A stretch of DNA of 64,000 nucleotides from Vampirovibrio chlorellavorus (GTDB lineage Bacteria > Cyanobacteriota > Vampirovibrionia > Vampirovibrionales > Vampirovibrionaceae): positions 682,001-746,000 of the forward strand of contig QFWI01000011.1 of the NCBI GenBank assembly GCA_003149345.1, given 5' to 3'. Below the pieces are notes generated by a model. That model was given only the letters and a program-made list of their open reading frames with translations, made no database searches and was not told where the DNA came from. The first letter of the stretch is position 1. Each line of letters opens with the position of its first letter. Of the stretch, positions 25,109 to 34,875 are shown in pieces. Position numbers and translations under genes: made by a program.

Positions 25109-27130
25109 CTATCGGCCTAACTGGGAAGCAAGGCCTGCCAGCGCCGTCCCCTGTCGTTGGTATTGACCCACCATGCGATCCATGGCCAGAAACTGTTGAC
25201 GCAGGGTTTTTTCCTTGATGGCCAGCCGGTCATTGGCTCGCTCAATGCTGGTTTCAATGGCTTTAATCCGTTTTCCGGCGGAATCCTGATAGGTGGCAAA
25301 CAACCCTCTACCGGAGTCTCCCAGGTTGTACAAGGCCCCAAACCCGGTGCGGCCACTACCGTCGGTGTAGGTCTTATCGGTCAAAAAGCGTTGTAGTTTG
25401 GTAAAGGTGCCATCCAGCCCGTCATCCACGCCACTGGCCCCTACCGGCAAATCCTGGGCGATGAACAGTCGTTTCAGCTTGTCCGGGTCTTCGCTCAGCG
25501 CGGCGCGCAAGGCATTTTTATCCACGTACAGCTTGCCATTTGCTGAGGCGGAAGAGGCGTTGGTGCTGGACGTATTATTGGCGTTGTTATTGGTGGTGGT
25601 GGAACTGGAATTGGAACTGCTGTCGCCCTCTGTGTTGTTTTCGTCGGTGGTATCCGTGGTATCGGTGCTACCTATGGCTTTGGGGCTTGAGGAAATGCCG
25701 ACCATCTGCAAACTCTCATAAGCGGTGTTGGCCAAGTTGCCGCCCACGGATTGGGTAAAAATGGAACGGAGCTGGTTTCTAAAGCTCTTGATTCGACTGT
25801 CGCCCGCCAAAGGCCCGTTGGATGCGCTGGCCCCGGTCTTGGTGGCCTCTGGGTCAATCTTGGTTTGCTTGGCGATTTCATCAATCAGGCTGTTGTATTT
25901 TTTAATAATGTCATCCACCTGATTCACAATGGCGTCGTTGTCTTTCTGGATGGTGATTTGGGTGGTGGTGCCCGCAGCCACTTTTTTCAGGTTGAGGGTT
26001 ACGCCGGTCAGGCCGGTTACGGTTTCATCCACGGTATCGCTGGTGGCGTAAAGGGTTTGGCCATTGAGTACAAATTTGGTGTTGTTTCCGGCTTTTTGGG
26101 AGGAAATGGCATCGGTGCCGTTAATCAGTTTCATGGCTTGCAGGAAGTTTCCCCCGCCCACGTCTTCCAGGCTGATTAAATTACTGCCGGTCGCCTTGGC
26201 TGCTAACTGAAAACTGTTGGTGCCCCGGTTGAAGCTGGCGGTCACGCCTGCTTCGGATTTATTGATTTCATCAATGATGGTGTTAATGGATTTGCCATCA
26301 GCGTTAAAGGTAATGCCATTGATTTTGAATTCGCTGTTGACGTTAACCGTTGTGGCCAGGTTGGCTCCGGCTGTGGTGACGGCGGCATCCCGATTGATCG
26401 TGCTGACCCGCTGGGAGGCCGTGGTGGTAAAAACGCCTCCTTCGTTAATGGCCACTGCCGTATTCAGGAATGTTTTTTCCAGGAAGTTGCTGGTGTCGCC
26501 GCCAGCGCCAAAGGTAACCGCGTTTCCTGAACCGCCGCGATTGATCTGGATTTTCCCATCCACAATACCCACGGTGGCGCCGGGAATATCGGTTTGAATG
26601 GCCGTTTGCATGTCGGCGATGATGTCGCCCAGGGTGTCCCCATCGGCGATGGTAATCTGATAAGCCTTCTGGGCGGCCCCGACCTGGGTGTATAAGGTAA
26701 AGTTGCCTGCCGTAACGCCCAGTTCCGTGTTGGTCATGGTGGCGTCAAAGCGGCCAATGCCCTGGGTGCTGGTTGCTGTGGTGGCCGTGGGTAGGGCCAG
26801 GACTTCCACATTCAGGGTTTGCGCCGCGGCGCTGTTAGAAACACTTGCGGTTACTGAACTGCTGTCTGAGGTGGTGGCCCTCATGTTCTCGAACATGGTT
26901 TTCTGGGTTGCCACATCCCGCCGGGCCAGCTGATCGATGGACGAAAACAGGCTTCGGGCTTTGTTCTGAATGCTAGTATAGGCCGCCTGCTGCCTGCTGA
27001 TGGTCGATCTTTTCTGACTCATCAGGGTAATCGGGCGTTGCTCCATGGCCAGTAACTGAGAAATAATGCCATTCACGTCAAAGCCGGAGTTGAACCCGCC
27101 AACGCCACCCAGGGAATAGTTGCTACTCAT
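25109..27130 (-). CDS. fliD: Flagellar filament cap protein FliD
   Basis: FliD (hook-associated protein 2) forms the cap under which flagellin is inserted at the growing filament tip. The 673-aa protein starts with FDVNGIISQLLAMEQRPI, the conserved D0 helix, and has the FliD N-terminal domain to about 105. The C-terminal domain is interrupted by a Ser/Thr/Asn-rich low-complexity insert (about 490-545), and the protein ends in a coiled-coil helix. It is longer than the E. coli protein (about 470 aa), as expected for extra D2/D3 domains. GAAGGA precedes ATG 27130. No flagellin or FliS gene is adjacent. Confidence 0.94.
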   Translation of the reverse strand: MSSNYSLGGVGGFNSGFDVNGIISQLLAMEQRPITLMSQKRSTISRQQAAYTSIQNKARSLFSSIDQLARRDVATQKTMFENMRATTSDSSSVTASVSNSAAAQTLNVEVLALPTATTATSTQGIGRFDATMTNTELGVTAGNFTLYTQVGAAQKAYQITIADGDTLGDIIADMQTAIQTDIPGATVGIVDGKIQINRGGSGNAVTFGAGGDTSNFLEKTFLNTAVAINEGGVFTTTASQRVSTINRDAAVTTAGANLATTVNVNSEFKINGITFNADGKSINTIIDEINKSEAGVTASFNRGTNSFQLAAKATGSNLISLEDVGGGNFLQAMKLINGTDAISSQKAGNNTKFVLNGQTLYATSDTVDETVTGLTGVTLNLKKVAAGTTTQITIQKDNDAIVNQVDDIIKKYNSLIDEIAKQTKIDPEATKTGASASNGPLAGDSRIKSFRNQLRSIFTQSVGGNLANTAYESLQMVGISSSPKAIGSTDTTDTTDENNTEGDSSSNSSSTTTNNNANNTSSTNASSASANGKLYVDKNALRAALSEDPDKLKRLFIAQDLPVGASGVDDGLDGTFTKLQRFLTDKTYTDGSGRTGFGALYNLGDSGRGLFATYQDSAGKRIKAIETSIERANDRLAIKEKTLRQQFLAMDRMVGQYQRQGTALAGLASQLGR

Positions 27131-27616
27131 GCGCGATGATCCTTCGATTGGGCAGGAGTGCCAAGTGTTTAAGAAAACGGTTTTGCAGCAAACCTTTGTT
27201 TATCATTACCCACTTTTCGGTTGGTTTAATCGTTTTTATTAATGAATTGGTTTTTTGATGAAGATGATGAAGATGATGGGGAAACAAAGGATTCGGTTCG
27301 ACTCACCCGGCAGGGTGAAATTTTGAGCGCGGCCCTGTAAATGCTCCGTTACAAGTCGGGCTGGAATCAGCACTTTTATGGTGTTTTCCTTTTTTTAATA
27401 TGAAACAGGCCCCCAGGATGACTCGGGCGGGCATCCGCCACCTGATGGAGTGTTGTTTGCTTTTGTGATATGTTCCGACTTTATAAAGTAAAAATATGTC
27501 ACAGCTGGCTGAACTTTGCGGGTTTTCGTCAATCGCTGGTTAAAGCGGGTTTTACGAGTCGATAAAAGGCTCAGCGTGGATATAGAAGTACACAAATTCA
27601 AGGGAGTTCCCACTTT
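27131..27616. other. Intergenic region between fliD and permease gene
   Basis: No convincing gene was seen in these 486 bases. On the minus strand TAAA, about 15 nt, then TAATGATAA (near 27205-27235) faintly resembles a sigma28-type flagellar promoter for fliD. Near 27258-27280 is a short GATGAA/GATGAT-type triplet repeat. On the plus strand TATAGA near 27582 may be the -10 of the permease gene. Confidence 0.4.
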
Positions 27617-29218
27617 ATGTCAGGAATAGCTAGCGTCAAGCAGCGATCACTATTGTCCAGACTGTTCCGCACCAAAAACCTGGACAAAATCCTGGCCGAT
27701 AACGCCAATCAGGAGCATCAGCTTAAGAAAACCCTGAGTGCTTTCGACCTCATTATTTTTGGCGTTGGGGCCATGATTGGAGCCGGTATTTTTGCCTTGA
27801 CAGGGGCCGCTGCCGTTGGCTCCCCCGATCATGCGGCTGCCGGGCCTGCTTTGACCATATCCTTTGTCCTGACGGGTATTATTTGTAGTTTCTGTGCCCT
27901 GTGTTATTCCGAATTCTCGGCCATGGCCCCGATTTCGGGCTCTGCCTACACCTATGCGTTTTCCACTATGGGCGAGTTTGTGGCCTGGATTATCGGCTGG
28001 GCCCTGGTGCTGGAGTACGCCGTGGGCAACATGGCGGTAGCCGTCAGCTGGACGGGCAGTATCAAGGAATTTTTGGCCATGGCGTTCAATGTTCATCTGC
28101 CCAGCTGGCTGGTCAGTAACACCATTGACACCGTTTCCCGGGAAGGATTGAAGACTGCGGATATGTCCATCGTCCTCAAGGCCATTCCCTTTGTGATTCC
28201 TTTCACCACGGAAGAGAAAATTTTGCTGGTGCAAAGTGCTTTCAATCTGCCTGCGTTCTTTATCGTGCTGGCGGTGACCGCCTTGTTGCTGGTGGGTGTT
28301 TCTGAAAGCGCCCGAACCGCTGCCGTGATGGTCTTTGTGAAAACGTTTGTGGTCTTGTTGTTCATTGTCATTGGGGCTTTGTTCCTGTTTGGCGGCCACA
28401 TGGATGTTTTACAACACAACTGGTTCGCCGATGGCTGGAATACCTTTGCGCCCAACGGATTGAACGGGATTATCACCGGCGCGTCCACTATTTTCTTTGC
28501 CTACATTGGCTTCGATGCCGTTTCGACCGCTGCCGAAGAGACCAAGAACCCTCAGCGGGATATCCCCATTGGCATTATGGGCTCTCTGGCCATTTGTACC
28601 CTGTTGTACATTCTGGTGACAGCGGTCATTACCGGGATTGTCCCCCTGCACCAAATCAACAAAGAGGCCGCTGTGGTGGGCGCCATGAAGTACATGGGCT
28701 ATCCGTGGGCGTCCTGGCTGGTTAGCATTGGCGCTATTGCCGGTTTGAGTTCGGTATTGCTGGTACTGCAGATGGGTGGCACCCGTATTTTCTACGCCAT
28801 TGCCCGGGACGGCCTGTTGCCCGCTGCCTTGGCCAAGATTCACCCCAAGTTTCAAACTCCCCATATTTGCACCATGATGGTGGGTTTGTTTGTGGCCATT
28901 GGCGGGGGCTTGCTGCCCATTAATCTGCTGGCTGAAATGTGTAACATCGGCACCCTGGGCGCGTTCATGATTGTGTGCATTGGGGTTGCTATCCTGCGCT
29001 TTACCGATGCCAACCGTCATCGTCCCTTTAAAGCCCCCTTTGGCCTGACGTTTCCCATTTTGGGTACGCTGGGTTGCCTGTACGTGATGACTGGCCTTCC
29101 TCTGTTCACCTGGGTGGTGACTGGTGCCTGGTTCCTGCTGGGGATGGCCTTGTATTTCGGATACGGCTTCTGGAACAGCAACATGAACAAGGAGCTGGAT
29201 GGCGAGGTGCTGTCCTAG
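27617..29218 (+). CDS. APC-superfamily amino-acid permease (cationic amino-acid transporter type)
   Basis: This 533-aa inner-membrane transporter has about 12-14 hydrophobic segments. The signature FGVGAMIGAGIFALTG (about residues 52-67) and ISGSAYTYAFSTMGEFVAWI are typical of the CAT subfamily of APC permeases, which take up amino acids with protons. FAYIGFDAVSTAAEETKNPQ marks helix 6. The start ATG 27617 has AGGGAG upstream. It is monocistronic with a strong terminator. Its substrate (Arg/Lys or neutral amino acids) cannot be decided from sequence. Confidence 0.92.
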   Translation: MSGIASVKQRSLLSRLFRTKNLDKILADNANQEHQLKKTLSAFDLIIFGVGAMIGAGIFALTGAAAVGSPDHAAAGPALTISFVLTGIICSFCALCYSEFSAMAPISGSAYTYAFSTMGEFVAWIIGWALVLEYAVGNMAVAVSWTGSIKEFLAMAFNVHLPSWLVSNTIDTVSREGLKTADMSIVLKAIPFVIPFTTEEKILLVQSAFNLPAFFIVLAVTALLLVGVSESARTAAVMVFVKTFVVLLFIVIGALFLFGGHMDVLQHNWFADGWNTFAPNGLNGIITGASTIFFAYIGFDAVSTAAEETKNPQRDIPIGIMGSLAICTLLYILVTAVITGIVPLHQINKEAAVVGAMKYMGYPWASWLVSIGAIAGLSSVLLVLQMGGTRIFYAIARDGLLPAALAKIHPKFQTPHICTMMVGLFVAIGGGLLPINLLAEMCNIGTLGAFMIVCIGVAILRFTDANRHRPFKAPFGLTFPILGTLGCLYVMTGLPLFTWVVTGAWFLLGMALYFGYGFWNSNMNKELDGEVLS

Positions 29219-29242
29219 TCTTTTCAAAACCCTGAGATAAAA

Positions 29243-29277
29243 AAAAGCCCCTCGGATTTTAGCTCTGAGGGGCTTTT
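29243..29277 (+). terminator. Terminator after the permease gene
   Basis: AAAAGCCCCTC (29243-29253) pairs perfectly with GAGGGGCTTTT (29267-29277). Confidence 0.9.
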
Positions 29278-29642
29278 GGTTGTTGGGAATGTTCTAGCTA
29301 AAGACTTTAAAGACTAGTTCTAGTGGTTGGCCGCAGAACCAAGTGGTTGCGCCACTCACTGGTAAATACTTTATCATCCCTTTGGGCTAATCCATATCAT
29401 TTTAATGGAGGACATTTAAAAAATCAGAAAAACGGATGCTTTTTTAAAGCCCCCTTTGGTGTGGACGCGTCTTTTTTTCTTTTTATCGGAAATGGAAGCA
29501 ACTCTTATCACGCTTCTTTTTTTATTGTATAAACCTCACTGTGTATTGCTGGCCTTGTAACGGCCAATGGATGTAGGAATCAGGCTTTTGGGCTTCGCCT
29601 TGGGTTGAAATCAAGGCGTCTGGAATAAAAAGGATATTGGCG
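29278..29642. other. Intergenic region, no gene seen
   Basis: This is an AT-rich 365-base spacer. It contains a small GGCC/GGCC hairpin near 29551-29565 and TTGTAT-like boxes near 29525, but no ORF with a ribosome site until ATG 29643. Confidence 0.4.
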
Positions 29643-29891
29643 ATGAAAGATTTTCACGGTTTTGTCAGAAAGTTGCTGGGCATTTGGCTGGTTTGCTATG
29701 CCCTGATTTTAATGCCCGGTTTGCTAAAGGGCTTGGTCATGTTTGTTCTGGCGGACTTTACCATGCCAGCCAAGCATTACTTTGATATAATCAGCACCAT
29801 CCACCGGGGGGCCTTATGGCTCATCCCAACCGTATTTTTGGTCGTTTCCTATTACCTGTCCCGCCCCGGCAAAAAAATGCTACAAGGTTAA
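29643..29891 (+). CDS. Small two-helix membrane protein, unknown
   Basis: This 82-aa protein has two hydrophobic segments (about 13-38 and 54-71) and basic ends (RKLL near the start, SRPGKKM at the end), suggesting an N-in/C-in inner-membrane hairpin. AAGGA lies 8 nt before ATG 29643. It precedes mnmA by 26 nt and may be cotranscribed with it, but no functional link is known. I do not recognise a family. Confidence 0.6.
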   Translation: MKDFHGFVRKLLGIWLVCYALILMPGLLKGLVMFVLADFTMPAKHYFDIISTIHRGALWLIPTVFLVVSYYLSRPGKKMLQG

Positions 29892-29917
29892 TGCCGCAAG
29901 GCTAATTACACCCTTTT

Positions 29918-31081
29918 ATGTCACTCAATTTTCTGCCAGCCACCAAAAAAAGAGTCGCCGTTGCCATGAGTGGCGGGGTAGACAGCAGTGTGGCCGCCTA
30001 TTTAATGGCCAAGGCCGGACATGATGTGGTGGGCTTGACGGCCTGGACGTTGAACGGGCCGGGCAAATGCTGTAATGACGCGCTGGTCAATGCCGGACGC
30101 GTCTGCGAGATGCTGGGTGTGCCATACGATACCGTTGATCTGCGGGCCGAGTTCTCTCACTTTGTCATGGATTACTACAACAACTCCTATCAGGCTGGGC
30201 TGACCCCCAACCCCTGCGTGGAGTGTAACCGCTACGTCAAATGGGAATTGCTGGTGCGCTATGCGGTGGATGTGCTGGGGGTCGATTATGTGGCCACCGG
30301 ACATTACGCCATTCTCAGCCCGGCGGCGCATGGGGTCAATGTTTATCGCTCCGTGGATGAGCATAAGGATCAGACGTACATGATGGCTCGGGTTTTCCCC
30401 AAAGACCTGACCAAAACCCTGTTTCCGCTGGGGGAAATGACCAAGCCTCAGGTGACCGCCCTGGCCCGAGAGCTGGACTTGCCGACGGCCTACAGCAAAG
30501 AGTCTCAAGACATTTGCTTTGTGCTGAACGGGCAACACAACTACATGGATTTAACCTTTGGCAAGCAGCCCGGTAACTTTGTGGATGCCGATACCGGCAA
30601 AGTGCTTGGCCAGCACGATGGCTATTACCGATTTACCCTGGGCCAGCGGAAAGGGATTGGGGTGGCTGCCGGGCGCCCGGTGTATGTCACTAAAATCGAT
30701 CCCCATACCAACACGGTCTATTTGGGCGATGCCCATCACTTGCAGAGTACCACTTTTAGCGTACTCTCTCCCAATTGGCTAGTTCCGGGTTTGGACGAAC
30801 CGGACGCCTTACCTCGGGAATTTATGGTCAAGATTCGCTACAATTCACCGCCGGTGTTAGGCCGGGTAGAGTGGCTGGATTATGCCGCCAGAAGTTTGAA
30901 AGTGACCTTGCATATCGCTCAGTCGGCCATTACCCCGGGCCAGATCGCCGCTTTTTACGATACTGAGTTCAGGCAGTTGTTTGGCGGCGGCTACATTGAG
31001 CGCTACTTGTCTCATCAGCCCTTTGATGAGAGCAAGCGGGACAATTTACCGGATTTGTATTGTCAGGTGGCCTCCGCCTGA
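29918..31081 (+). CDS. mnmA: tRNA-specific 2-thiouridylase MnmA
   Basis: MnmA thiolates U34 of Lys, Glu and Gln tRNAs using ATP and persulfide sulfur. The PP-loop SGGVDSS is at residues 18-24, the catalytic pair is C100 (NPCVECNR) and C200 (SQDICFV), and GQRKGIGV marks the central domain. The 387-aa length is slightly above the usual 360-370. The sulfur donor could be the cysteine desulfurase encoded at 8262-9428. It converges on the pentapeptide-repeat gene with a 20-bp gap. Confidence 0.95.
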   Translation: MSLNFLPATKKRVAVAMSGGVDSSVAAYLMAKAGHDVVGLTAWTLNGPGKCCNDALVNAGRVCEMLGVPYDTVDLRAEFSHFVMDYYNNSYQAGLTPNPCVECNRYVKWELLVRYAVDVLGVDYVATGHYAILSPAAHGVNVYRSVDEHKDQTYMMARVFPKDLTKTLFPLGEMTKPQVTALARELDLPTAYSKESQDICFVLNGQHNYMDLTFGKQPGNFVDADTGKVLGQHDGYYRFTLGQRKGIGVAAGRPVYVTKIDPHTNTVYLGDAHHLQSTTFSVLSPNWLVPGLDEPDALPREFMVKIRYNSPPVLGRVEWLDYAARSLKVTLHIAQSAITPGQIAAFYDTEFRQLFGGGYIERYLSHQPFDESKRDNLPDLYCQVASA

Positions 31082-31101
31082 GGAAACCGCTCTCTCCTGG
31101 C

Positions 31102-32094
31102 CTAATCGATTAGTTTGACGTAGATGAGGCCTTGCTGCTCCGGCTTGATGTCGCTTGGAAAGACCGTGTTGTCGTTGTATTTGGCCCCTTTGAGAATGGC
31201 CCCTTGCAGGTCAGCCCCTTTTAAATTGGTGTTTTCCAGATTGGCCAGACTGAGAATGCACCCTTGGAGCGATGCTCTGGAGAGATCGGCGTCTTTCAAA
31301 TTGGCCTGGCTAAAATTGGTCTGAAAAGCTTTAACCCCTTGCAGGCAAGCGCCGCTTAAATTGGCCTCGGTGAACTGAGCCTGATTGAGATTGGCCTGTT
31401 GCAGGTTGGCTTGTCGGAGAATTGCTGAGGGGAGTTTGGCGTTCCGCATCAAGGCTCCCTGTAGGCTGGCCTGTGTCAAATCGGCCCAGCCCATTTGGGC
31501 CATTTCCAGGTCGGCCTTGTCCAGATTGGCGTTGATAAATTTGGCAGATTGGGCCTGGGCTTTCAAAAAGTTGGCTTTCACCAGATGGGCTTCCGTGAAA
31601 TTGGCGTGAGCAAACTTGCCTTCCCACAGTTCGGCCATTTCCAGGTAGGCTCTCTCCAAATTGGCTTGCCCAAAATCGGATTGGCTGAGATCCGCCAGCC
31701 TTAAATTGGCATCGGCAAAGTTGGCTTTTACACAGTGGGCGGTGGACAAGTTGGCTTTTTCCAGCATGGCGCCGGACAGGTTGGCGCCCTCCAGTTTGGC
31801 CCCTTTGAAAATGGCTTTGCTGAGATTCGCTGCTTGCAGACTGCTGTTGCTCAGGTTGGCTCCCCGGAAATTGGCATTGGCCAGATTGGCGCCGGAGAGA
31901 TTGGCATTAAACAGCACGGAATGGCAGAATTCCGCATTCGGCAGCTCTTTACCGCTTAAATCCGCGTAAAGCAGGTTTTCAGCGGTAATTTCCAGCAACA
32001 AAGCGCCATTTTGGCTTTTGATGGCAAGCATAAAACGGGTTGAATCACTTTCCAGTGCGGTTTGACTCGTTTGGGACGCACTTTTTGTTCGCAA
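31102..32094 (-). CDS. Pentapeptide-repeat protein
   Basis: Residues about 40-310 consist of more than 45 tandem A(D/N)LXX pentapeptides (for example LSGANLANANFRGANL), which fold as a right-handed quadrilateral beta-helix. Such rods serve very different roles, from gyrase protection to scaffolding, and nothing here tells which. There is no signal peptide or membrane segment. The start is uncertain. TTG 32094 gives 330 aa but has no close ribosome site. ATG 32031 with GGAAAG about 15 nt upstream would give 309 aa and lose no repeats. Confidence 0.85.
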   Translation of the reverse strand: MRTKSASQTSQTALESDSTRFMLAIKSQNGALLLEITAENLLYADLSGKELPNAEFCHSVLFNANLSGANLANANFRGANLSNSSLQAANLSKAIFKGAKLEGANLSGAMLEKANLSTAHCVKANFADANLRLADLSQSDFGQANLERAYLEMAELWEGKFAHANFTEAHLVKANFLKAQAQSAKFINANLDKADLEMAQMGWADLTQASLQGALMRNAKLPSAILRQANLQQANLNQAQFTEANLSGACLQGVKAFQTNFSQANLKDADLSRASLQGCILSLANLENTNLKGADLQGAILKGAKYNDNTVFPSDIKPEQQGLIYVKLID

Positions 32095-32178
32095 GTAGAA
32101 CTAAAAAGGATGTTTCCTGAATATACTTCTTATGGATTAGTTTATCAGAAATTAAACATTTATTACGATGCCGACCGG

Positions 32179-33876
32179 TTACTGTAAGTGCGTGTTCATA
32201 AAACGCAGTAGAGGTCCTAAATCCGTGGGGTCGTGATACCCCAGGCGGGCGCTCAAGGCCTGCTGGGGCAAATTGCCATCGGCCCACAGGGTTTTGAGAA
32301 ATGCGCCTGCCTTGGGGTTGGCGTACCAGTCCTCGCCGTTTGTTTCCGCTGTGCCGAAGTGTTGACACAGGTACTCTCTCAGCTGGGCCTCCAGACTCCA
32401 GGCCGTAAAGTAGTCGGCCACGTAAAAGCCGGCGTCCACGTCCCGAGTCCAACCTTCTGCGTCGTATTTAAAGCCGCAGCCCAAAGTCAGTAACCCGGCA
32501 TAAACGCTTCCCTTGTCGCTGAGGGTGTAACCCGGCTCATTGACGCCCTCAAACAGCGCCAACTCAAACTGCATTTTGCTGGCATAGCGACGCAGCATGT
32601 ATAAATCTTCCAGGGCGCGTCGTTGTACCGCCAATCGGGCCTGCTCCGGCGTGAGTCCCGCCATGTGGGTCAGCCAGTGGGCGTTCATAAACAGATTTTG
32701 GAATAGGTAGGCATAGGTTTCGGTGGTGGTGTTGTTGCCCATTAAGGCCATGGCGAAGCTGAGTTCCGATTTTTCGTAGGCAAAGTGTTGGGCATGGCCG
32801 GATTCGTGGAAAAAGGCCGAGTAATCATCCAGACCACCTTCGGGTTTGACGGACAGGTAAATCTCAGCGGGCACCGCCGCGGGGTACACGTAGGCCCTGG
32901 AGCGCTTGCCTTCCCGGTTGGCGATATCCAGCAGAATGCGACGCAGGGCTGGCTGCTTGGGATTCATGTGATCCGTTTTTTGAACCACTTCTTGCTCAAA
33001 CGCTTCCAGATTTTCGAAATTGGCGGGTTGGGCAATGGTGGAAAAATCCAGACCCAGGCCGTCAAAGGTTTGCGTGGCCAGCGGCACCAGTTTGCTTTGC
33101 GGAAATTGCCGGTTAATAGCTTCCATTTCCACGGAGGCGTGTCCGTGCAGGACGTAGGAAATATCGGCCCGGGTGGCCTCGGTGGCGAAATCAAGCCCGG
33201 TAACCGCTTGGTAATGCTGCCCCATTAAGCGGGTGTACAGGGCTTGCGTTTCTGTGACCAGTTTTTGACCGTTTTCTCCCAGCTTTTTCAGGTCATGTCC
33301 GCTGGTGTGACTGTAAAAGTCAATGATATCCAGGTATCCCAGCCCTGCCAGCAGGCGATTCTCTTTTTCAAACAGTTCAATAAACTGGGCGGACAGATTG
33401 TCGCTATAGGCCTGGGCCATGCGATCGTACAAGGCTTGCCGGGTCGTCTTGTTGGCGGTTTTTTTCAGCCACTCCGAAACATCTTCATACAAGAGCTGCT
33501 CAATGGTTTCTCCGTTGCCGTTCTTCAGTCCCAAATCGCTGACCGGGATTTTGAGCTGATTCTTAGCGTTCTGAAACGCATCGGACAGGGCGGCCAGTTG
33601 ACTGCCAATGTAAGTGCCCAGTACCGAGGTGAACAGCCGTTTGGTTTCTTCGTGTTGCGGGTTTTGATCGTACAGCCGTTTAAGCCGATGAAAGGTGGCT
33701 TCATCGCTAAGGATGGGGTATTTGGCGTAAATGTCCTGAGAGTTGTATGTTTCTGCCAGTTTGGCCGTGGCAAACAGGTAGTAGGCTCGGGCAAAATCCT
33801 TGTTGGAGTTGGAAAACGCTTCTTCCAGCGCTTCCAAAAAGGCGGAATCGTTTTCAATAGCAGGTGCGATACTCAT
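32179..33876 (-). CDS. M3-like zinc metallopeptidase
   Basis: This 565-aa soluble, mostly helical protein has a thermolysin-type site HESGHAQHF (H357, E358, H361) and a downstream TTTETYAYLFQ that may supply the third zinc ligand. This is the arrangement of M3/M32-type oligopeptidases. It lacks a signal peptide, so it likely degrades peptides in the cytosol. ATG 33876 was preferred over ATG 33894 because GGGGACTGAG precedes it. Similarity to the standard PepF or Dcp proteins is limited to the catalytic region, so the exact subfamily is uncertain. Confidence 0.8.
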   Translation of the reverse strand: MSIAPAIENDSAFLEALEEAFSNSNKDFARAYYLFATAKLAETYNSQDIYAKYPILSDEATFHRLKRLYDQNPQHEETKRLFTSVLGTYIGSQLAALSDAFQNAKNQLKIPVSDLGLKNGNGETIEQLLYEDVSEWLKKTANKTTRQALYDRMAQAYSDNLSAQFIELFEKENRLLAGLGYLDIIDFYSHTSGHDLKKLGENGQKLVTETQALYTRLMGQHYQAVTGLDFATEATRADISYVLHGHASVEMEAINRQFPQSKLVPLATQTFDGLGLDFSTIAQPANFENLEAFEQEVVQKTDHMNPKQPALRRILLDIANREGKRSRAYVYPAAVPAEIYLSVKPEGGLDDYSAFFHESGHAQHFAYEKSELSFAMALMGNNTTTETYAYLFQNLFMNAHWLTHMAGLTPEQARLAVQRRALEDLYMLRRYASKMQFELALFEGVNEPGYTLSDKGSVYAGLLTLGCGFKYDAEGWTRDVDAGFYVADYFTAWSLEAQLREYLCQHFGTAETNGEDWYANPKAGAFLKTLWADGNLPQQALSARLGYHDPTDLGPLLRFMNTHLQ

Positions 33877-34013
33877 ACAGCGCTCAGTCCCCATTCAACA
33901 CAGCTGGGCTTGTCCGAAAAAGGCGAAAATGCATTCGACCTTCTAACCGGTCAATCCCCTGCTCTTATTATACGCCTTGCCCGTCTGGATGGCTGCAAGC
34001 GGTCATTTTTGTC

Positions 34014-34772
34014 CTAGAACGACCGTTGAGCCGTCAGCGGGAATAAGCCCAACGCTGCCCGAGCCTGGCGCTCGTAATCAAAGGCCTCGCGCTCAAGCGA
34101 ACTCTCGTATTGCAATTGCCCGTGGGTTATCCATTGGGCCAGCCGATGGCTCAGGATTTTGGGCCAGTTTTGCCGGGAGTGCCGATATTCATGAGCCAAT
34201 ACGGCGGCCTTTTCGCCATCACTTAAAGCCCAAAAAGCAGGGCCAATATAAAGATTTCCGCTCCAGGGCTCATAGGCGGCCAACAGTGGGGTTTCTGAAG
34301 ACTGTCCGTAGGCGGACTGCCATTTTTCTTGGATCTCATAAACAATTTTTTGTTGACGATTGAGTTGATACAGCCATTCCGCCAATGATGGAGACAGGGC
34401 CAGGAGCAGGCTACGTCCGCCCGAAAGGCTGTTCCAGTTGGCGGTAGCGTTGAGGTTCGGGGAGCTGTTTTGCCGGGCGGCGCTCTGGACTTCCCGGATG
34501 CCGGAGAGATCGTTGAAGCTGGGGAGCCGTCCATCCCCAATCCCCTGATCGTAGAGGGTACACAGTCCCAGTATGATTAGCGCCCCGCTCAGCCAACGGG
34601 TTGCTTGACGCTGTAGGGTTTGGCAGGCCTCCAACAGCTCGGCAAGCCATTTTTCCCCAAGCCATTTTTCCCAATTTGGATGGGGTTTTGGCCAATAAAG
34701 GCCTCCGGTCGATGTTCTGGGTATTCTGCCGGGCCAGAAAGGGAGAGAGGCGAGGGGCATAGCGCAGGGCAT
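34014..34772 (-). CDS. Membrane-anchored putative zincin (HEYRH), unknown family
   Basis: This protein of up to 252 aa has one hydrophobic helix (about 60-74) and a C-terminal HEYRH at 194-198 within AAVLAHEYRHSRQN. An acidic segment, LEREAFDYERQ, follows at about 226-236 and could give the third zinc ligand (E227 or E229). That is the HExxH + E plan of gluzincin-like peptidases. I know no family with this exact motif. The start is unclear because no ribosome site precedes ATG 34772 and the first 40 residues may be untranslated. It stands downstream of nothing obvious. Confidence 0.55.
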   Translation of the reverse strand: MPCAMPLASLPFWPGRIPRTSTGGLYWPKPHPNWEKWLGEKWLAELLEACQTLQRQATRWLSGALIILGLCTLYDQGIGDGRLPSFNDLSGIREVQSAARQNSSPNLNATANWNSLSGGRSLLLALSPSLAEWLYQLNRQQKIVYEIQEKWQSAYGQSSETPLLAAYEPWSGNLYIGPAFWALSDGEKAAVLAHEYRHSRQNWPKILSHRLAQWITHGQLQYESSLEREAFDYERQARAALGLFPLTAQRSF

Positions 34773-34875
34773 TCCAGTTGGGCGATGAACGACGGTTTAG
34801 AACTATGGTTTAAAACTATGGTTTAGAACTACGATTTAAACGCCGCTCACTGGAATTTGATGCCTGATTATTTTA

